A stretch of DNA of 64,000 bases from JADFRG01 sp964590515 (GTDB taxonomy: Bacteria; Chloroflexota; Anaerolineae; Anaerolineales; E44-bin32): the NCBI GenBank assembly GCA_964590515.1, contig CAZPZD010000004.1, positions 1 through 64,000 on the forward strand, read 5' to 3'. Positions within the stretch are counted from its first letter, which is position 1. The number at the start of each line of letters is the position of its first letter. This document shows, piece by piece, positions 25,324-33,581 of the stretch. The notes beneath the pieces were generated by a model. That model had not been told where the DNA came from and did no database searches. It saw only the letters and a program-made list of their open reading frames with translations. A program made the translations under genes and the position numbers.

Positions 25324-26797
25324 GCAGCTCATCCAACCGGAGATCCTGAGCCTACTGCTCCGGCATGCTGGGGACCGGGAGATCTGGCTGGTGGGCGGCG
25401 CACTGCGGGACCATTTCTTGGGTCGCTCCAGACCTGACCTCGATTTCGTGGTCGATCGCGAGGCGACCACCTTGGCCCGGCTGCTGTCGGACGATTTGCA
25501 CGCCGGCTTCCATTCCCTGGACGACGAACGCGATGCGGCCAGAGTCAGCCTACCCGACCAGGCTGGGACTCTCGACTTCGTCCGGAGAGCTGGATCCTCG
25601 ATTGAAACCGATCTAAGGGAGCGAGACTTCACGATCAACGCGCTCGCGTTGGCACTGGTAGGCGCCGAGCGCTTGATCGACCCGTTGGGGGGCCTGCAGG
25701 ACCTGAAGGACAAGCGACTGCGCCCGTGTTCAGCAGAGGCCATCGCCCGTGACCCGGTCCGCGCCCTGCGGGCCGTTCGCTTGGCGGCCGAGCTCGGGCT
25801 GCGCATGGAGCCCGAAGCGGTCGAACAGGTCCGAGCCGCGGGCGACCAGCTGGGGGGGGTTTCGGCCGAGCGAATTCGGGATGAGTTCATGAGGATGCTC
25901 GAACCGTCCATTGCCCGAACCGCAGTTCGCTTGCTGGATCATCTGGGGCTGCTCATCCGAGTCTGTCCGGAGCTCGACCAGCTCCCTGGCTCCGATCCTT
26001 CGAGTCGAGAACGTAGCCTATCGACCCTGGACCGGCTTGCGGAGCTTGTGCACCTGTTGGGTCTGCGAACAGACCGGCAACGGATTGGGAACCTGGCATT
26101 GGCCGAAGTCGCGCTCCAACTGGGAAGCTACCGGACGGGCCTCAGTGCCCACCTGGAGGGCCGGCTGCGCGGTGGGCGGCGGGTCGCCCAACTCTTGAGC
26201 CTGGCGGCGCTCTACTTGCCGAGCGAGAGTAGTTCCGAGCAGAGCGCGGCTGCGGCCGCCTCCGGATCGGCAGAGCTCGCCCTTCGGCGCGGATTGGCGT
26301 TGCGACTCAGCCGCCCGGAGGCTATTCGGATTCAGACCATCGTCCTCAACTTCCGGTGGCTTGTGAATTTTTCGACCTCCGGGCCGCCCAGCGACGGCGA
26401 GGTCTATCGTTTCTTTCGGGCCAGCGGGGAGGCCGGGATCGAGCTGGTTTTGTTGTACCTGGCAGTCTCACTGGCCGAGCTGGGTTCGGCTCCAGAGCCC
26501 GTGGAGTGGAGGTCAAGGATTGGAATCGCTCGGACCCTCTTCCAAGCCTGGTTTGAGCGCGGGGATCTGGTGGTAACACCGCGTAAGCTGATATCCGGCG
26601 ATGAGCTCGCGAGTGCGTTGGGTCTGCCGGCTGGAAAGATTATCGGGGATCTGCTGGAAGCGATTCGAGAGGCCCAAGCCGAGGGCCGGGTCCACGACCG
26701 GGACTCGGCGCTTCAGTTGGCCCGAGTAGAGCTGGAATCCGACCGGGCTCGGCTGCCGATCGGGAGGCCTTCGGGCGTCACGGGTAAACCTCAGTGA
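25307..26797 (+). CDS. CCA-adding/poly(A) polymerase-type nucleotidyltransferase with degenerate HD region
   Basis: The head is a class II nucleotidyltransferase: GG at 30-31 in VGGALRDHFLG, catalytic D44/D46 in RPDLDFVVD, RERDFTINALAL, and the ERIRDEF motif of the tRNA-binding neck. This family adds CCA to tRNA 3' ends; neither tRNA gene in this window encodes CCA. Where HD-type members have a His-Asp metal site, this one reads LSLAALYLPSES, so the phosphohydrolase function should be lost. TTG at 25307 (inside the hpt end) gives 496 aa. Earlier in-frame starts fall within hpt and are not credible. Confidence 0.85.
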   Translation: MTKLVEQLIQPEILSLLLRHAGDREIWLVGGALRDHFLGRSRPDLDFVVDREATTLARLLSDDLHAGFHSLDDERDAARVSLPDQAGTLDFVRRAGSSIETDLRERDFTINALALALVGAERLIDPLGGLQDLKDKRLRPCSAEAIARDPVRALRAVRLAAELGLRMEPEAVEQVRAAGDQLGGVSAERIRDEFMRMLEPSIARTAVRLLDHLGLLIRVCPELDQLPGSDPSSRERSLSTLDRLAELVHLLGLRTDRQRIGNLALAEVALQLGSYRTGLSAHLEGRLRGGRRVAQLLSLAALYLPSESSSEQSAAAAASGSAELALRRGLALRLSRPEAIRIQTIVLNFRWLVNFSTSGPPSDGEVYRFFRASGEAGIELVLLYLAVSLAELGSAPEPVEWRSRIGIARTLFQAWFERGDLVVTPRKLISGDELASALGLPAGKIIGDLLEAIREAQAEGRVHDRDSALQLARVELESDRARLPIGRPSGVTGKPQ

Positions 26798-27014
26798 GGG
26801 CGGGTTCGAAGAAACAACGGCAGTGCAGCGGATGAGAACAACCAGAAGTAGGCAGTCCCGGGACCGTCGCTTTCTCGTATTCCCCTTCCTGCTCCCGGCA
26901 AGCCGGGCAGGCATCGTGAGCGACGATAACCCGAATGCGGCTCACCCGCGGGTTGTCCCGCATTCGGGAAAGGGCTACCTCCTGGGGGCTGTCCATCGAT
27001 TCAGGCGAGAACAT
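26778..27014 (-). CDS. Small cysteine/histidine-rich protein, unknown
   Basis: This is an unrecognised 78-aa product. The second half, AHDACPACREQEGEY...GCSHPLHCRCFFEP, has paired Cys and His spaced like a zinc site. It resembles by eye the C-terminal CPxC...HPxCRC pattern of phage Mu F-type minor head proteins, though no phage genes surround it. It overlaps the CCA-type gene by 20 nt tail to tail and is divergent from dinB. A second possible start is Met7. Confidence 0.55.
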   Translation of the reverse strand: MFSPESMDSPQEVALSRMRDNPRVSRIRVIVAHDACPACREQEGEYEKATVPGLPTSGCSHPLHCRCFFEPALTEVYP

Positions 27015-27049
27015 GTGCGTTGCGGATTGTACACCTCAGCCGGTCCGAG

Positions 27050-28207
27050 ATGACCCGAGCCGTTCTGCACGTCGACCTTGATGCGTTTTTCTGCTCGGTA
27101 GAAGAACTGCTGGCACCTGAACTCAAGGGGCAGGCCTTTGCTGTGGGCGGACGGCCGGAGGGGAGGGGAGTCGTGGCCTCGGCCTCCTACGCCGCTCGAA
27201 ATTTCGGGGTTCGATCGGCGATGCCGATGGCCCAGGCCGTGCGGTTGTGTCCCGGGCTGCGGATTGTCCGACCGCGGCACGGAGAGTATTCGGACCATTC
27301 AGAACGCGTGATTCAGTATTTGCGTGACTCGGTTCCGGTCGTTGAACAGATCTCGATAGACGAGGCATTCCTGGATGCGAGCGACGACCCGCGGGGAGGC
27401 TCGGGCGTGGCCAAGCAGATGCAGACCGAAATCGGCGATCGGTTTGGCCTGCCAAGTTCCTGGGGGATAGCCAGCAATAAGCTGGTCGCCAAGATCGCCA
27501 CGGAAGTCGGCAAGCCCGGCGGGCTGATCGCCGTTCCCGGCGGCTCGGAGGCCCAGTTCCTCGCCCCGCTTCCGGTTGGCATGCTCTGGGGCATCGGCCC
27601 TAAGACTGAGGCCCGGCTGGCGGAGCTCGAGATTCGGACCATCGGCCAGTTGGCCCGCCTCTCGGCGGATCGGCTCGGAGCGACACTTGGAGATTGGGGC
27701 ACAGAACTTGCAGTCAGGGCCCAGGGACTGGACGACCGGCCTGTCGAGGATTCCTATGAACCGCGATCGGTCTCCGCAGAGCAGACCTTTGCAAAGGATG
27801 TTTCATCCGAACCGAAACTGCGCCGCTGTTTGCTGGAATCAAGCGAAAGAGTAGGCCGGCGGTTGCGCCGAGCCGAGTTGGCCGGATCGACGGTCCGGAT
27901 CAAACTGCGCTGGCCGGACTTTGCCACGATCAGCAGGCAAGTTCGGCTGGCTCAGCCAACGGACCAGGACCAGGAGATCTTTCGGGCCGCCTGGTCGCTG
28001 TTTCAGGCCAACTGGCGCCGCGGCCGGGCGGTCCGTTTGCTCGGGGTGGGCGTGTCGGATTTGGGTGCACCCCTGCGCCAGCTTGAGCTATTCGACCGGG
28101 CCTGGGAGCACGACCGGAAGCTATTGCAAGCGATCGACCGGCTGCGGGCCAAGTATGGTTCGGATGTGTTGACCCGCGCCGGCGAGTGGGCCGCCGAACA
28201 GGAATGA
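27050..28207 (+). CDS. dinB: DNA polymerase IV (Y family)
   Basis: An error-prone translesion polymerase. ATG at 27050 is preferred to TTG at 27020 because the protein then begins just before VLHVDLDAFF, the first catalytic motif. The 385-aa product also has the steric-gate and palm motifs ASYAARNFGVRSAMP and ISIDEAFLDAS. The thumb hairpin WGIGPKTEARLAEL and a little-finger domain follow. No LexA-like operator is evident in the 35-nt gap before it. Confidence 0.95.
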   Translation: MTRAVLHVDLDAFFCSVEELLAPELKGQAFAVGGRPEGRGVVASASYAARNFGVRSAMPMAQAVRLCPGLRIVRPRHGEYSDHSERVIQYLRDSVPVVEQISIDEAFLDASDDPRGGSGVAKQMQTEIGDRFGLPSSWGIASNKLVAKIATEVGKPGGLIAVPGGSEAQFLAPLPVGMLWGIGPKTEARLAELEIRTIGQLARLSADRLGATLGDWGTELAVRAQGLDDRPVEDSYEPRSVSAEQTFAKDVSSEPKLRRCLLESSERVGRRLRRAELAGSTVRIKLRWPDFATISRQVRLAQPTDQDQEIFRAAWSLFQANWRRGRAVRLLGVGVSDLGAPLRQLELFDRAWEHDRKLLQAIDRLRAKYGSDVLTRAGEWAAEQE

Positions 28208-28257
28208 GCGGAGATTACCGGCACGAACGCCGGGCGAGGGTGCAGGATGACTGAGCA

Positions 28258-29358
28258 ATGACCCTGCTTGGCAAGGGCTACTATATCTGGCAGATCTGGA
28301 ACTGCGAGGGGGGTGATCCGAGCGCGATCGCCGCCAAGGCGAAGTCCGCCGGCCTCTCGCATGTTCTAGTGAAGATCGCGGATGGGACGCTGTTGTACAA
28401 CGTGGACAAGAACACCAAGCATGACCTGGTGCCGCCGCTCATCGCCGCCTGTCGGAAGGAGGGCATCCAAGTTTGGGGCTGGCATTACATCCGTGGCAGT
28501 AACCCGATCGGAGAGGCCCGGATCGCCGTGCAGCGTAGTCTGGAGCTGGGGGTGGATGGTTATGTCATCGATGCCGAGGGGGAATTTCAGACCGGCAAGA
28601 AGCAATCCTCCGCACGCCGCTTCATGCAGGAGCTTCGCGCGGGTCTGCCGAACCTCCCGGTGGCCCTCAGCACCTACCGCTTCCCAAAACGCCACACTCC
28701 ATTCCCATTCGCCGAATTTCTAGAGGGTTGCGATTACGCCATGCCGCAGGTGTATTACGAGGAAGCTCATAATCCGGAGGCCCAACTGGAGTTGTGCGTC
28801 GAGCAATATCTTGCCCTGAACCCAGCTCGACCGATCATCCCGACTGCCCCGACCTACGGCCGCGGTAGCTGGCGGCCGACCGCGGACGAGACCACTCGGT
28901 TTCTTGCCAAGGCCAAGGAACTTGGCCTGAGCGCGGCCAACGCCTGGAGCTGGGATGTCGCCTCGCGCGATGCATACAGCGACCTGTGGGCCGCAGTGGC
29001 GGCGTTCGAGTGGCCCACCCAACCACCGGTTGCCGACATGCCGGAGCGACTGGTCGGCCGGCTGAATGAGGGCGACATCAATTTGGTGGCAGGTCTCTAC
29101 GCCGAAAATGCGGCTCATGTCACCGGGCAGCGGATGGTATTCTCGCGGAGCGCAATCGCCGACTGGTATCGCCAGCTACTTGGTGAATTGCTCCCAGGGG
29201 GAGAATTCGCAATCACCGGAAAAGCGGGATCCGGCTCAACTCGCCATTACACGTGGACCGCCCGCAGTCCGAAGGGGCAGGTCTTGGATGGCAACGACAC
29301 TCTGGGGCTCCGCGAAGAACGGATTCAGTTCCACTTCAGCTACTTTACAATTCGCTAA
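28258..29358 (+). CDS. TIM-barrel glycosidase-like protein fused to an NTF2/SnoaL-like domain
   Basis: The 366-aa product has no signal peptide. Residues 1-250 look like a glycoside-hydrolase-type barrel: KGYYIWQIWNCEGG, GIQVWGWHYIRG, GYVIDAEGEFQTG, GCDYAMPQVYYEEAHN and AWSWD punctuate successive strands. Asp/Glu in IDAEGEF and Tyr/Glu in YYEE are plausible active-site residues. Residues about 258-366 (LVGRLNEGDINLVAGLYAENAAHVTG...SAIADWYRQLL) match the NTF2-like/SnoaL fold. The combination is unusual; the substrate is unknown. Confidence 0.75.
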   Translation: MTLLGKGYYIWQIWNCEGGDPSAIAAKAKSAGLSHVLVKIADGTLLYNVDKNTKHDLVPPLIAACRKEGIQVWGWHYIRGSNPIGEARIAVQRSLELGVDGYVIDAEGEFQTGKKQSSARRFMQELRAGLPNLPVALSTYRFPKRHTPFPFAEFLEGCDYAMPQVYYEEAHNPEAQLELCVEQYLALNPARPIIPTAPTYGRGSWRPTADETTRFLAKAKELGLSAANAWSWDVASRDAYSDLWAAVAAFEWPTQPPVADMPERLVGRLNEGDINLVAGLYAENAAHVTGQRMVFSRSAIADWYRQLLGELLPGGEFAITGKAGSGSTRHYTWTARSPKGQVLDGNDTLGLREERIQFHFSYFTIR

Positions 29359-29406
29359 ACTCGGCATTCATCAACGCATGCCCTGCTGTCCAGCTCAACG
29401 GCGGCG

Positions 29407-30204
29407 ATGCTGACAAATCTCTCGATTGACCAGAGCATCGCCCTGTTCGTCGGGGTCTTGACCTTGGTGATGTTAGGCCTGATCTGGCAGGGTTACCGTC
29501 GGGTCCAGGCCGCCCAACAGCTCCCGTACTTCACCCTTCGGCAGCGCCGGCTTCGGGAAGGCTTGCGCCTGATCCTCCTGGGCACCGCGATCGGCATTCT
29601 CGGCCTGCTGACCCGCCTTTATGGCACTCAAGCGTTTCAGGTCCTGATCACTCCAACCCCCTCACTCACTCCCACTCCCAGCTCGAGCCCGACCCCCACG
29701 GTCACAGCGACCCCTTCCATCACGCCGACCCCTTCCATCACCATGACCCCGAGCGCGACTCTGATCCCGAGCGCGACTCCGACGCCAGCTATCCCCGACG
29801 CGCTGACGGTTCTCTTTCGCGAGACTATCACCCCAAGACCGGAAGCCGTGTTCAGTCCGCTTGAGTTCAGCCTACGATTGGATCGGCTGAACCGGGCCAT
29901 CGGGGCCGCAGAGGCTTTTGAGAACCCGGTCGAGATTCTCTTCGGAGCGTTCACCTACGACGCGATGAACGATGGAGTCCGCTGGACTGCCCTTTGGTAC
30001 TTCGGATCAGAGATCGTGTGTTCCGAGACCAAACCCTGGGACGGGGGGACCGGGGGTTACGGGTTCACCGAGTGTGATCCCCCCGAAGGGTTCCAGCCGG
30101 GTGAGTATGAAGTCCGAATGTTTCTGGGGGAAACCTGGAAGGTTTCGGGCCGATTCCTGATCGTCGGATCGGTCGCTCAAGCGACCGCAACCGGAACATC
30201 CTAA
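29407..30204 (+). CDS. Membrane protein with Thr-Pro-rich linker and exported domain
   Basis: The 265-aa product has two N-terminal transmembrane helices (about 10-28 and 55-76). A linker of about 50 residues follows, built of TPTPS/TPSIT repeats, and then an extracytoplasmic beta-rich domain of about 130 residues. That domain has two cysteines (EIVCSETK and FTECDPPEG) that could form a disulfide. The ending GEYEVRMFLGETWKVSGRFLI resembles an Ig-like or jelly-roll strand order. No function is recognised. Confidence 0.75.
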   Translation: MLTNLSIDQSIALFVGVLTLVMLGLIWQGYRRVQAAQQLPYFTLRQRRLREGLRLILLGTAIGILGLLTRLYGTQAFQVLITPTPSLTPTPSSSPTPTVTATPSITPTPSITMTPSATLIPSATPTPAIPDALTVLFRETITPRPEAVFSPLEFSLRLDRLNRAIGAAEAFENPVEILFGAFTYDAMNDGVRWTALWYFGSEIVCSETKPWDGGTGGYGFTECDPPEGFQPGEYEVRMFLGETWKVSGRFLIVGSVAQATATGTS

Positions 30205-30239
30205 CCGCCGGTCTGAAAATCGGGCCTAGGCCGTGAGGA

Positions 30240-31343
30240 TCACGGGCGGCCGTCAAGCAGAATCGCCGCTTCCATCAGCTGGACCAACGCAAGGTAGCCG
30301 CGGCGCATCGGGCGGATCTCAATGTATTCGTGCAGGGTGTGTGCCTCGCCACCTTTGGTCAGGCCGACGCAGATTCCCGGCAACCCGCGATTGAGCGGGA
30401 CGCTCGCGTCGGTCGAACCTGCTTCCAATATTCGATCGCGTTCTCCATTGAGCCGAAGTGACTCGCTCGCCGCCAGGACGAGTGGATGGTCGGTCCGCAG
30501 GTCGCCCCCGGGGCGCGAACCAACCAGCTCGAGCCTCACCGCTACCAACTCATCTTGATGTCGACTGATGGTTTCTTGGATGCGGGCTTCGAGCTCTGCC
30601 AAGGTGCGATCAGATTCAGAACGGAGGTCGAGCTCCAGGCTGGCCTCGTCGGCGATCGTGTTAATAGAGCGCCCGCCATTCATGATCCCGATGTTCAAGG
30701 TTGTGCGAGGCTCGCGCGGCAATGGAATCCGAAGCAGTTGCTCTCCGAGCCGCAACAGTTTGTGCAGGGCGGAGGGGCGATCCCAGTGAATCCAGGCGTG
30801 CCCGCCCCGAGCCCGGGCCTGCAGCCGATAGCGGCGCACCGGCAGGGCCCGATGATAGATATGGCCTAATGCCATCCCCTCCAGGACCAAATAGGCCGCG
30901 ACCGATTTCCCAAAGCGCTCGACGACCTCTATCATTCCGCGTAGGTTACCCAACCCCTCCTCGCACACATTGGCAACCAACCAAATGTCGCCGGCCGGCC
31001 GTCGATCCCGGAGGTCGAACGCCAGCTCCACCAGGGCGGCCAGGGCGACCGCATTGTCGCCGACCCCTGGGCCCGTGAGCCGGGTCCGGGACCGTCGGTG
31101 AGCGAGATCGGTGGCGGGAGAGAACACGCTGTCCAGATGCGCCGACACGACCAGCGGTGGGCGACCATTGCCGGGAACTCGGACATAGAGGTTGCCGAGT
31201 GGGCTGATCTCGATTTCCCGTAGGCCTGCAGTTCGGAATTCCTTCATCAAGTAACGTGCTCGCTCCGCCTCCCCGAAGGTAGGTGCCGGGATGCCCTGCA
31301 CGGTCAGCGTCCGTTGGATCCAGCGCTCCAGGTCCATGCTCAA
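30240..31343 (-). CDS. M20-family metallopeptidase (peptidase T/ArgE-like)
   Basis: A predicted cytosolic zinc amidohydrolase of 367 aa. The first metal ligand and catalytic Asp are in VVSAHLDSVF; the bridging Asp is in GPGVGDNAVALAAL; the general-base Glu lies in NVCEEGLGNLRGM. A dimerisation lid domain is near 180-290, and the last ligand region is KGGEAHTLHEYIEI. Its start overlaps the PfkB kinase stop by 4 nt, so the two are co-expressed. Di- or tripeptides, or modified amino acids, are plausible substrates. Confidence 0.9.
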   Translation of the reverse strand: MSMDLERWIQRTLTVQGIPAPTFGEAERARYLMKEFRTAGLREIEISPLGNLYVRVPGNGRPPLVVSAHLDSVFSPATDLAHRRSRTRLTGPGVGDNAVALAALVELAFDLRDRRPAGDIWLVANVCEEGLGNLRGMIEVVERFGKSVAAYLVLEGMALGHIYHRALPVRRYRLQARARGGHAWIHWDRPSALHKLLRLGEQLLRIPLPREPRTTLNIGIMNGGRSINTIADEASLELDLRSESDRTLAELEARIQETISRHQDELVAVRLELVGSRPGGDLRTDHPLVLAASESLRLNGERDRILEAGSTDASVPLNRGLPGICVGLTKGGEAHTLHEYIEIRPMRRGYLALVQLMEAAILLDGRP

Positions 31344-32344
31344 CTCAACCTGACCGCGGGCCGAAGAGTTTCCAGCCTGGCCTGGGCAAGGCCCGGCGCA
31401 GCGCCGAGAACGTAGAGCGGTCCGTGCCCCTCGACTGCCAGGGAAGCCGACACGTTTCCCCGCAGCCCGGCTTCAACTGCATCTCCGGTCTGTTCCAGCC
31501 CGACCAGAAATCCTCCACAGTAGGCATCGCCGGCTCCGGTGACATCGATCACTCGGGCTGGGGTGGCGGGAATGTGCCAGCGGCGTTTCGAGTTGTTGTC
31601 CCAGAGATATTGCCCGGCCGCCCCCCGCTTCACCAAGACAATCGGGCATCCAAAGCTGGCGAATTCCTCCGCCATTTCCCAGAGGCCAGGCGGACGGGGT
31701 TGGAAGAAGGAGCGGGCTTCGGCCTCGCTGGGCAAGAACGCAGAGAGGCCATTGACCAGGATGCGAAGCTTGTGCCGAAAGTCCGGCTGCATGTAGCGAA
31801 TCGAAGGATCGACTGTGATCAGTCTGACGCCCGATTCCCGGAGCCGAGTGGGCAAAACGCTGTGGGTCAGATAGTCCCCCGGAGCCAGGTGGGCGCCGGC
31901 CGCGGCCTCTAGCCCGGCGGGTAGATCGCTGGGCCGAATCGCGAGCGGGCCGAATTCGTCTTGGCTATCCTGGCCTTCAGTTGAAGAGCGGTAGTCGGCC
32001 AAGCCCAACGGCAATGGGATGCCGGCTCGCAGGAAATGGGCTGCCGGATTGGTATCGACCCGTTCCTGAACTGAGAGATACTTGTAGAAAGTGCGAGTGT
32101 CCTGATGATCCGGCAGCACCCTGATCCCATCCGTATCGATTCCGGCCGCCCGGATCTGCTCTAGCCACGCAGGCGGGTAATTAGAACCCACCCGACCGAC
32201 GAGGCCTACCGATCGAGACCACACGGCAGCACCGGCCGCGGCGTAGGGCGCGTTGCCCCCGAGCACTCTCAAGAAGGCTTGATCAGCGTGGGTGATACAA
32301 TAATCTTCCCGCAGACCTCCGAAGATCAGGTATCGGGAGGGCAT
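31340..32344 (-). CDS. PfkB-family sugar or nucleoside kinase
   Basis: A ribokinase-fold kinase. ATG at 32344 is chosen because a TATAAT lies 7 nt upstream and MPSRYLIFGGL is a typical family opening; the longer frame to 32620 lies within the divergent SIS gene. The 334-aa product has LGGNAPYAAAGAAVW near the N-terminus and the C-terminal signature DVTGAGDAYCGGFLVG with the catalytic Asp. The neighbouring SIS-domain protein and M20 peptidase suggest phosphorylation of an amino-acid-linked sugar, comparable to FrlD, but this is inference. Confidence 0.88.
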   Translation of the reverse strand: MPSRYLIFGGLREDYCITHADQAFLRVLGGNAPYAAAGAAVWSRSVGLVGRVGSNYPPAWLEQIRAAGIDTDGIRVLPDHQDTRTFYKYLSVQERVDTNPAAHFLRAGIPLPLGLADYRSSTEGQDSQDEFGPLAIRPSDLPAGLEAAAGAHLAPGDYLTHSVLPTRLRESGVRLITVDPSIRYMQPDFRHKLRILVNGLSAFLPSEAEARSFFQPRPPGLWEMAEEFASFGCPIVLVKRGAAGQYLWDNNSKRRWHIPATPARVIDVTGAGDAYCGGFLVGLEQTGDAVEAGLRGNVSASLAVEGHGPLYVLGAAPGLAQARLETLRPAVRLS

Positions 32345-32351
32345 CGGCCGA

Positions 32352-32357
32352 ATTATA
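32352..32357 (-). promoter_or_regulatory. -10 element of the PfkB kinase, leaderless
   Basis: TATAAT on the minus strand ends 7 nt before the ATG at 32344, so transcription should start at or next to the start codon. It lies in the 27-nt divergent gap shared with the SIS gene. Confidence 0.55.
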
Positions 32358-32371
32358 CCGAGAGCACTGTG

Positions 32372-33481
32372 ATGGCCAGTTCGTTGAGCGAGCAAGCCGC
32401 GTTGGCCGCGGAGTTTATCGAGCGAGCATGGCCCCAGGCAAAGGAAGCTGCTCGGGGCCTTTTTGATCGAACGGACCAGGATATCCGGCAGGTGATCCTC
32501 TGCGGCTGTGGGGACTCGCACCACGCCGGCGTCAGCTTGAGCTGGACCATTACAAACTGGACCGGCCTGCCAGCAGTCGGGCTGACTTCGATGGAGACCG
32601 CCCGCTACTTGATCCCCCATCTGAAGTCCGAGGCGGGCAAAGTCTTGCTTGTAGCGATCTCCTCCTCTGGCGCGACCGTCCGCACTCGCGAGGCAGTTGG
32701 CTTGGCTAAGGCGGCCGGCATGGCGACCTTGGCCGTGACCTCGGTCCCCGGCGGGCCGCTGGCCGCTGAGGCCGAGTCATCGATTCAGCTGGAGCTCCCG
32801 CCGGAGGCCGCCGGCCCCGGACTGCTCAGTTATCTGGGATCGCTGATTGTCGGATTCGCGGTCGGCGCCTGGCTTGCACCGCCGGGTGTCCGAGATCTAG
32901 TCGACCGAGGCTTGAAGGAGATACCCGGGTCGCTGGCCGTGTGGCAAGCCGCCCAGGCCGGCCTGTCGGTCGAACTGTTGGAACGGTTCGACCCGGCCTG
33001 GCCGCTCGTTTTTCTCGGATCCGGGCCGGCCCACGGCTCGGCCAGGTTCGCCGCCGCGAAATGCATCGAAGCCAGCGGGCAGGTGGCGTGGGCTCAGGAC
33101 GTCGAGGAGTGGGCCCACCTTGAATACTTCTGTGAACCAGCGGAGCTGCCGGTCTGGATCTTGAGCGGAAAGGGAGCAAGCGCCAGTAGAGAACGGGAGA
33201 TCGCTGAAGCTGCCAGAACGATCGGCAGGACATTGGCGCTTAGCGAATGGGAGCCTTCCTTCCAAATGCCGGGCTGGCTCAGGGAAAGTCTGGCGCCGCT
33301 CGTGCTTTGGTCGGGGCCGCTGATGTTCGCCGATCAGTGGATGAACCGAATTGGACAGGAACCATTTCGCGGGTTCGGCGGAGGTCGCAGCCGCGAGCAA
33401 GGAGGAGGGATCAGCCGGATTCGGAATAGCGCGCGACTCTCCTCGATATCTCAGTTGCACGCATTCAAGAGTCGGAACTGA
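32372..33481 (+). CDS. SIS-domain protein (GlmS isomerase-domain/FrlB-like)
   Basis: The 369-aa product has two sugar-isomerase domains and no glutaminase domain. Domain one holds VILCGCGDSHHAG and the phosphosugar loop AISSSGATVRTREA. Domain two (about 195-330) has LVFLGSGPAHGSARFAA and a DVEEWAHLEYF segment in the position of the EF-x-HGP loop of GlmS-like proteins. Such stand-alone proteins include fructosamine-6-phosphate deglycases (FrlB). It is divergent from the PfkB kinase, the usual partner type. ATG at 32372 is used; upstream in-frame codons fall inside the kinase. Confidence 0.86.
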   Translation: MASSLSEQAALAAEFIERAWPQAKEAARGLFDRTDQDIRQVILCGCGDSHHAGVSLSWTITNWTGLPAVGLTSMETARYLIPHLKSEAGKVLLVAISSSGATVRTREAVGLAKAAGMATLAVTSVPGGPLAAEAESSIQLELPPEAAGPGLLSYLGSLIVGFAVGAWLAPPGVRDLVDRGLKEIPGSLAVWQAAQAGLSVELLERFDPAWPLVFLGSGPAHGSARFAAAKCIEASGQVAWAQDVEEWAHLEYFCEPAELPVWILSGKGASASREREIAEAARTIGRTLALSEWEPSFQMPGWLRESLAPLVLWSGPLMFADQWMNRIGQEPFRGFGGGRSREQGGGISRIRNSARLSSISQLHAFKSRN

Positions 33482-33488
33482 AGTCACA

Positions 33489-33518
33489 TTGTATGGCCTC
33501 GACAAACCTGGTTATAAT
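33489..33518 (+). promoter_or_regulatory. Promoter of the orphan OmpR-like regulator
   Basis: TTGTAT (33489-33494), 18 nt, TATAAT (33513-33518). It gives a predicted start near 33525 and a leader of about 57 nt. Confidence 0.6.
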
Positions 33519-33529
33519 GACGCGACCGT

Positions 33530-33552
33530 GGCAGCGAAATCGTCACGCTGCC
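33530..33552 (+). promoter_or_regulatory. Inverted repeat in the regulator leader
   Basis: GGCAGCG (33530-33536) and CGCTGCC (33546-33552), a perfect 7-bp stem with a 9-nt loop, placed within the first 30 nt of the predicted transcript. It could be a 5' RNA stem or an operator for autoregulation. Confidence 0.45.
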
Positions 33553-33581
33553 GAGCTTCTTAGCTGGGGGGCCCCACAAGG

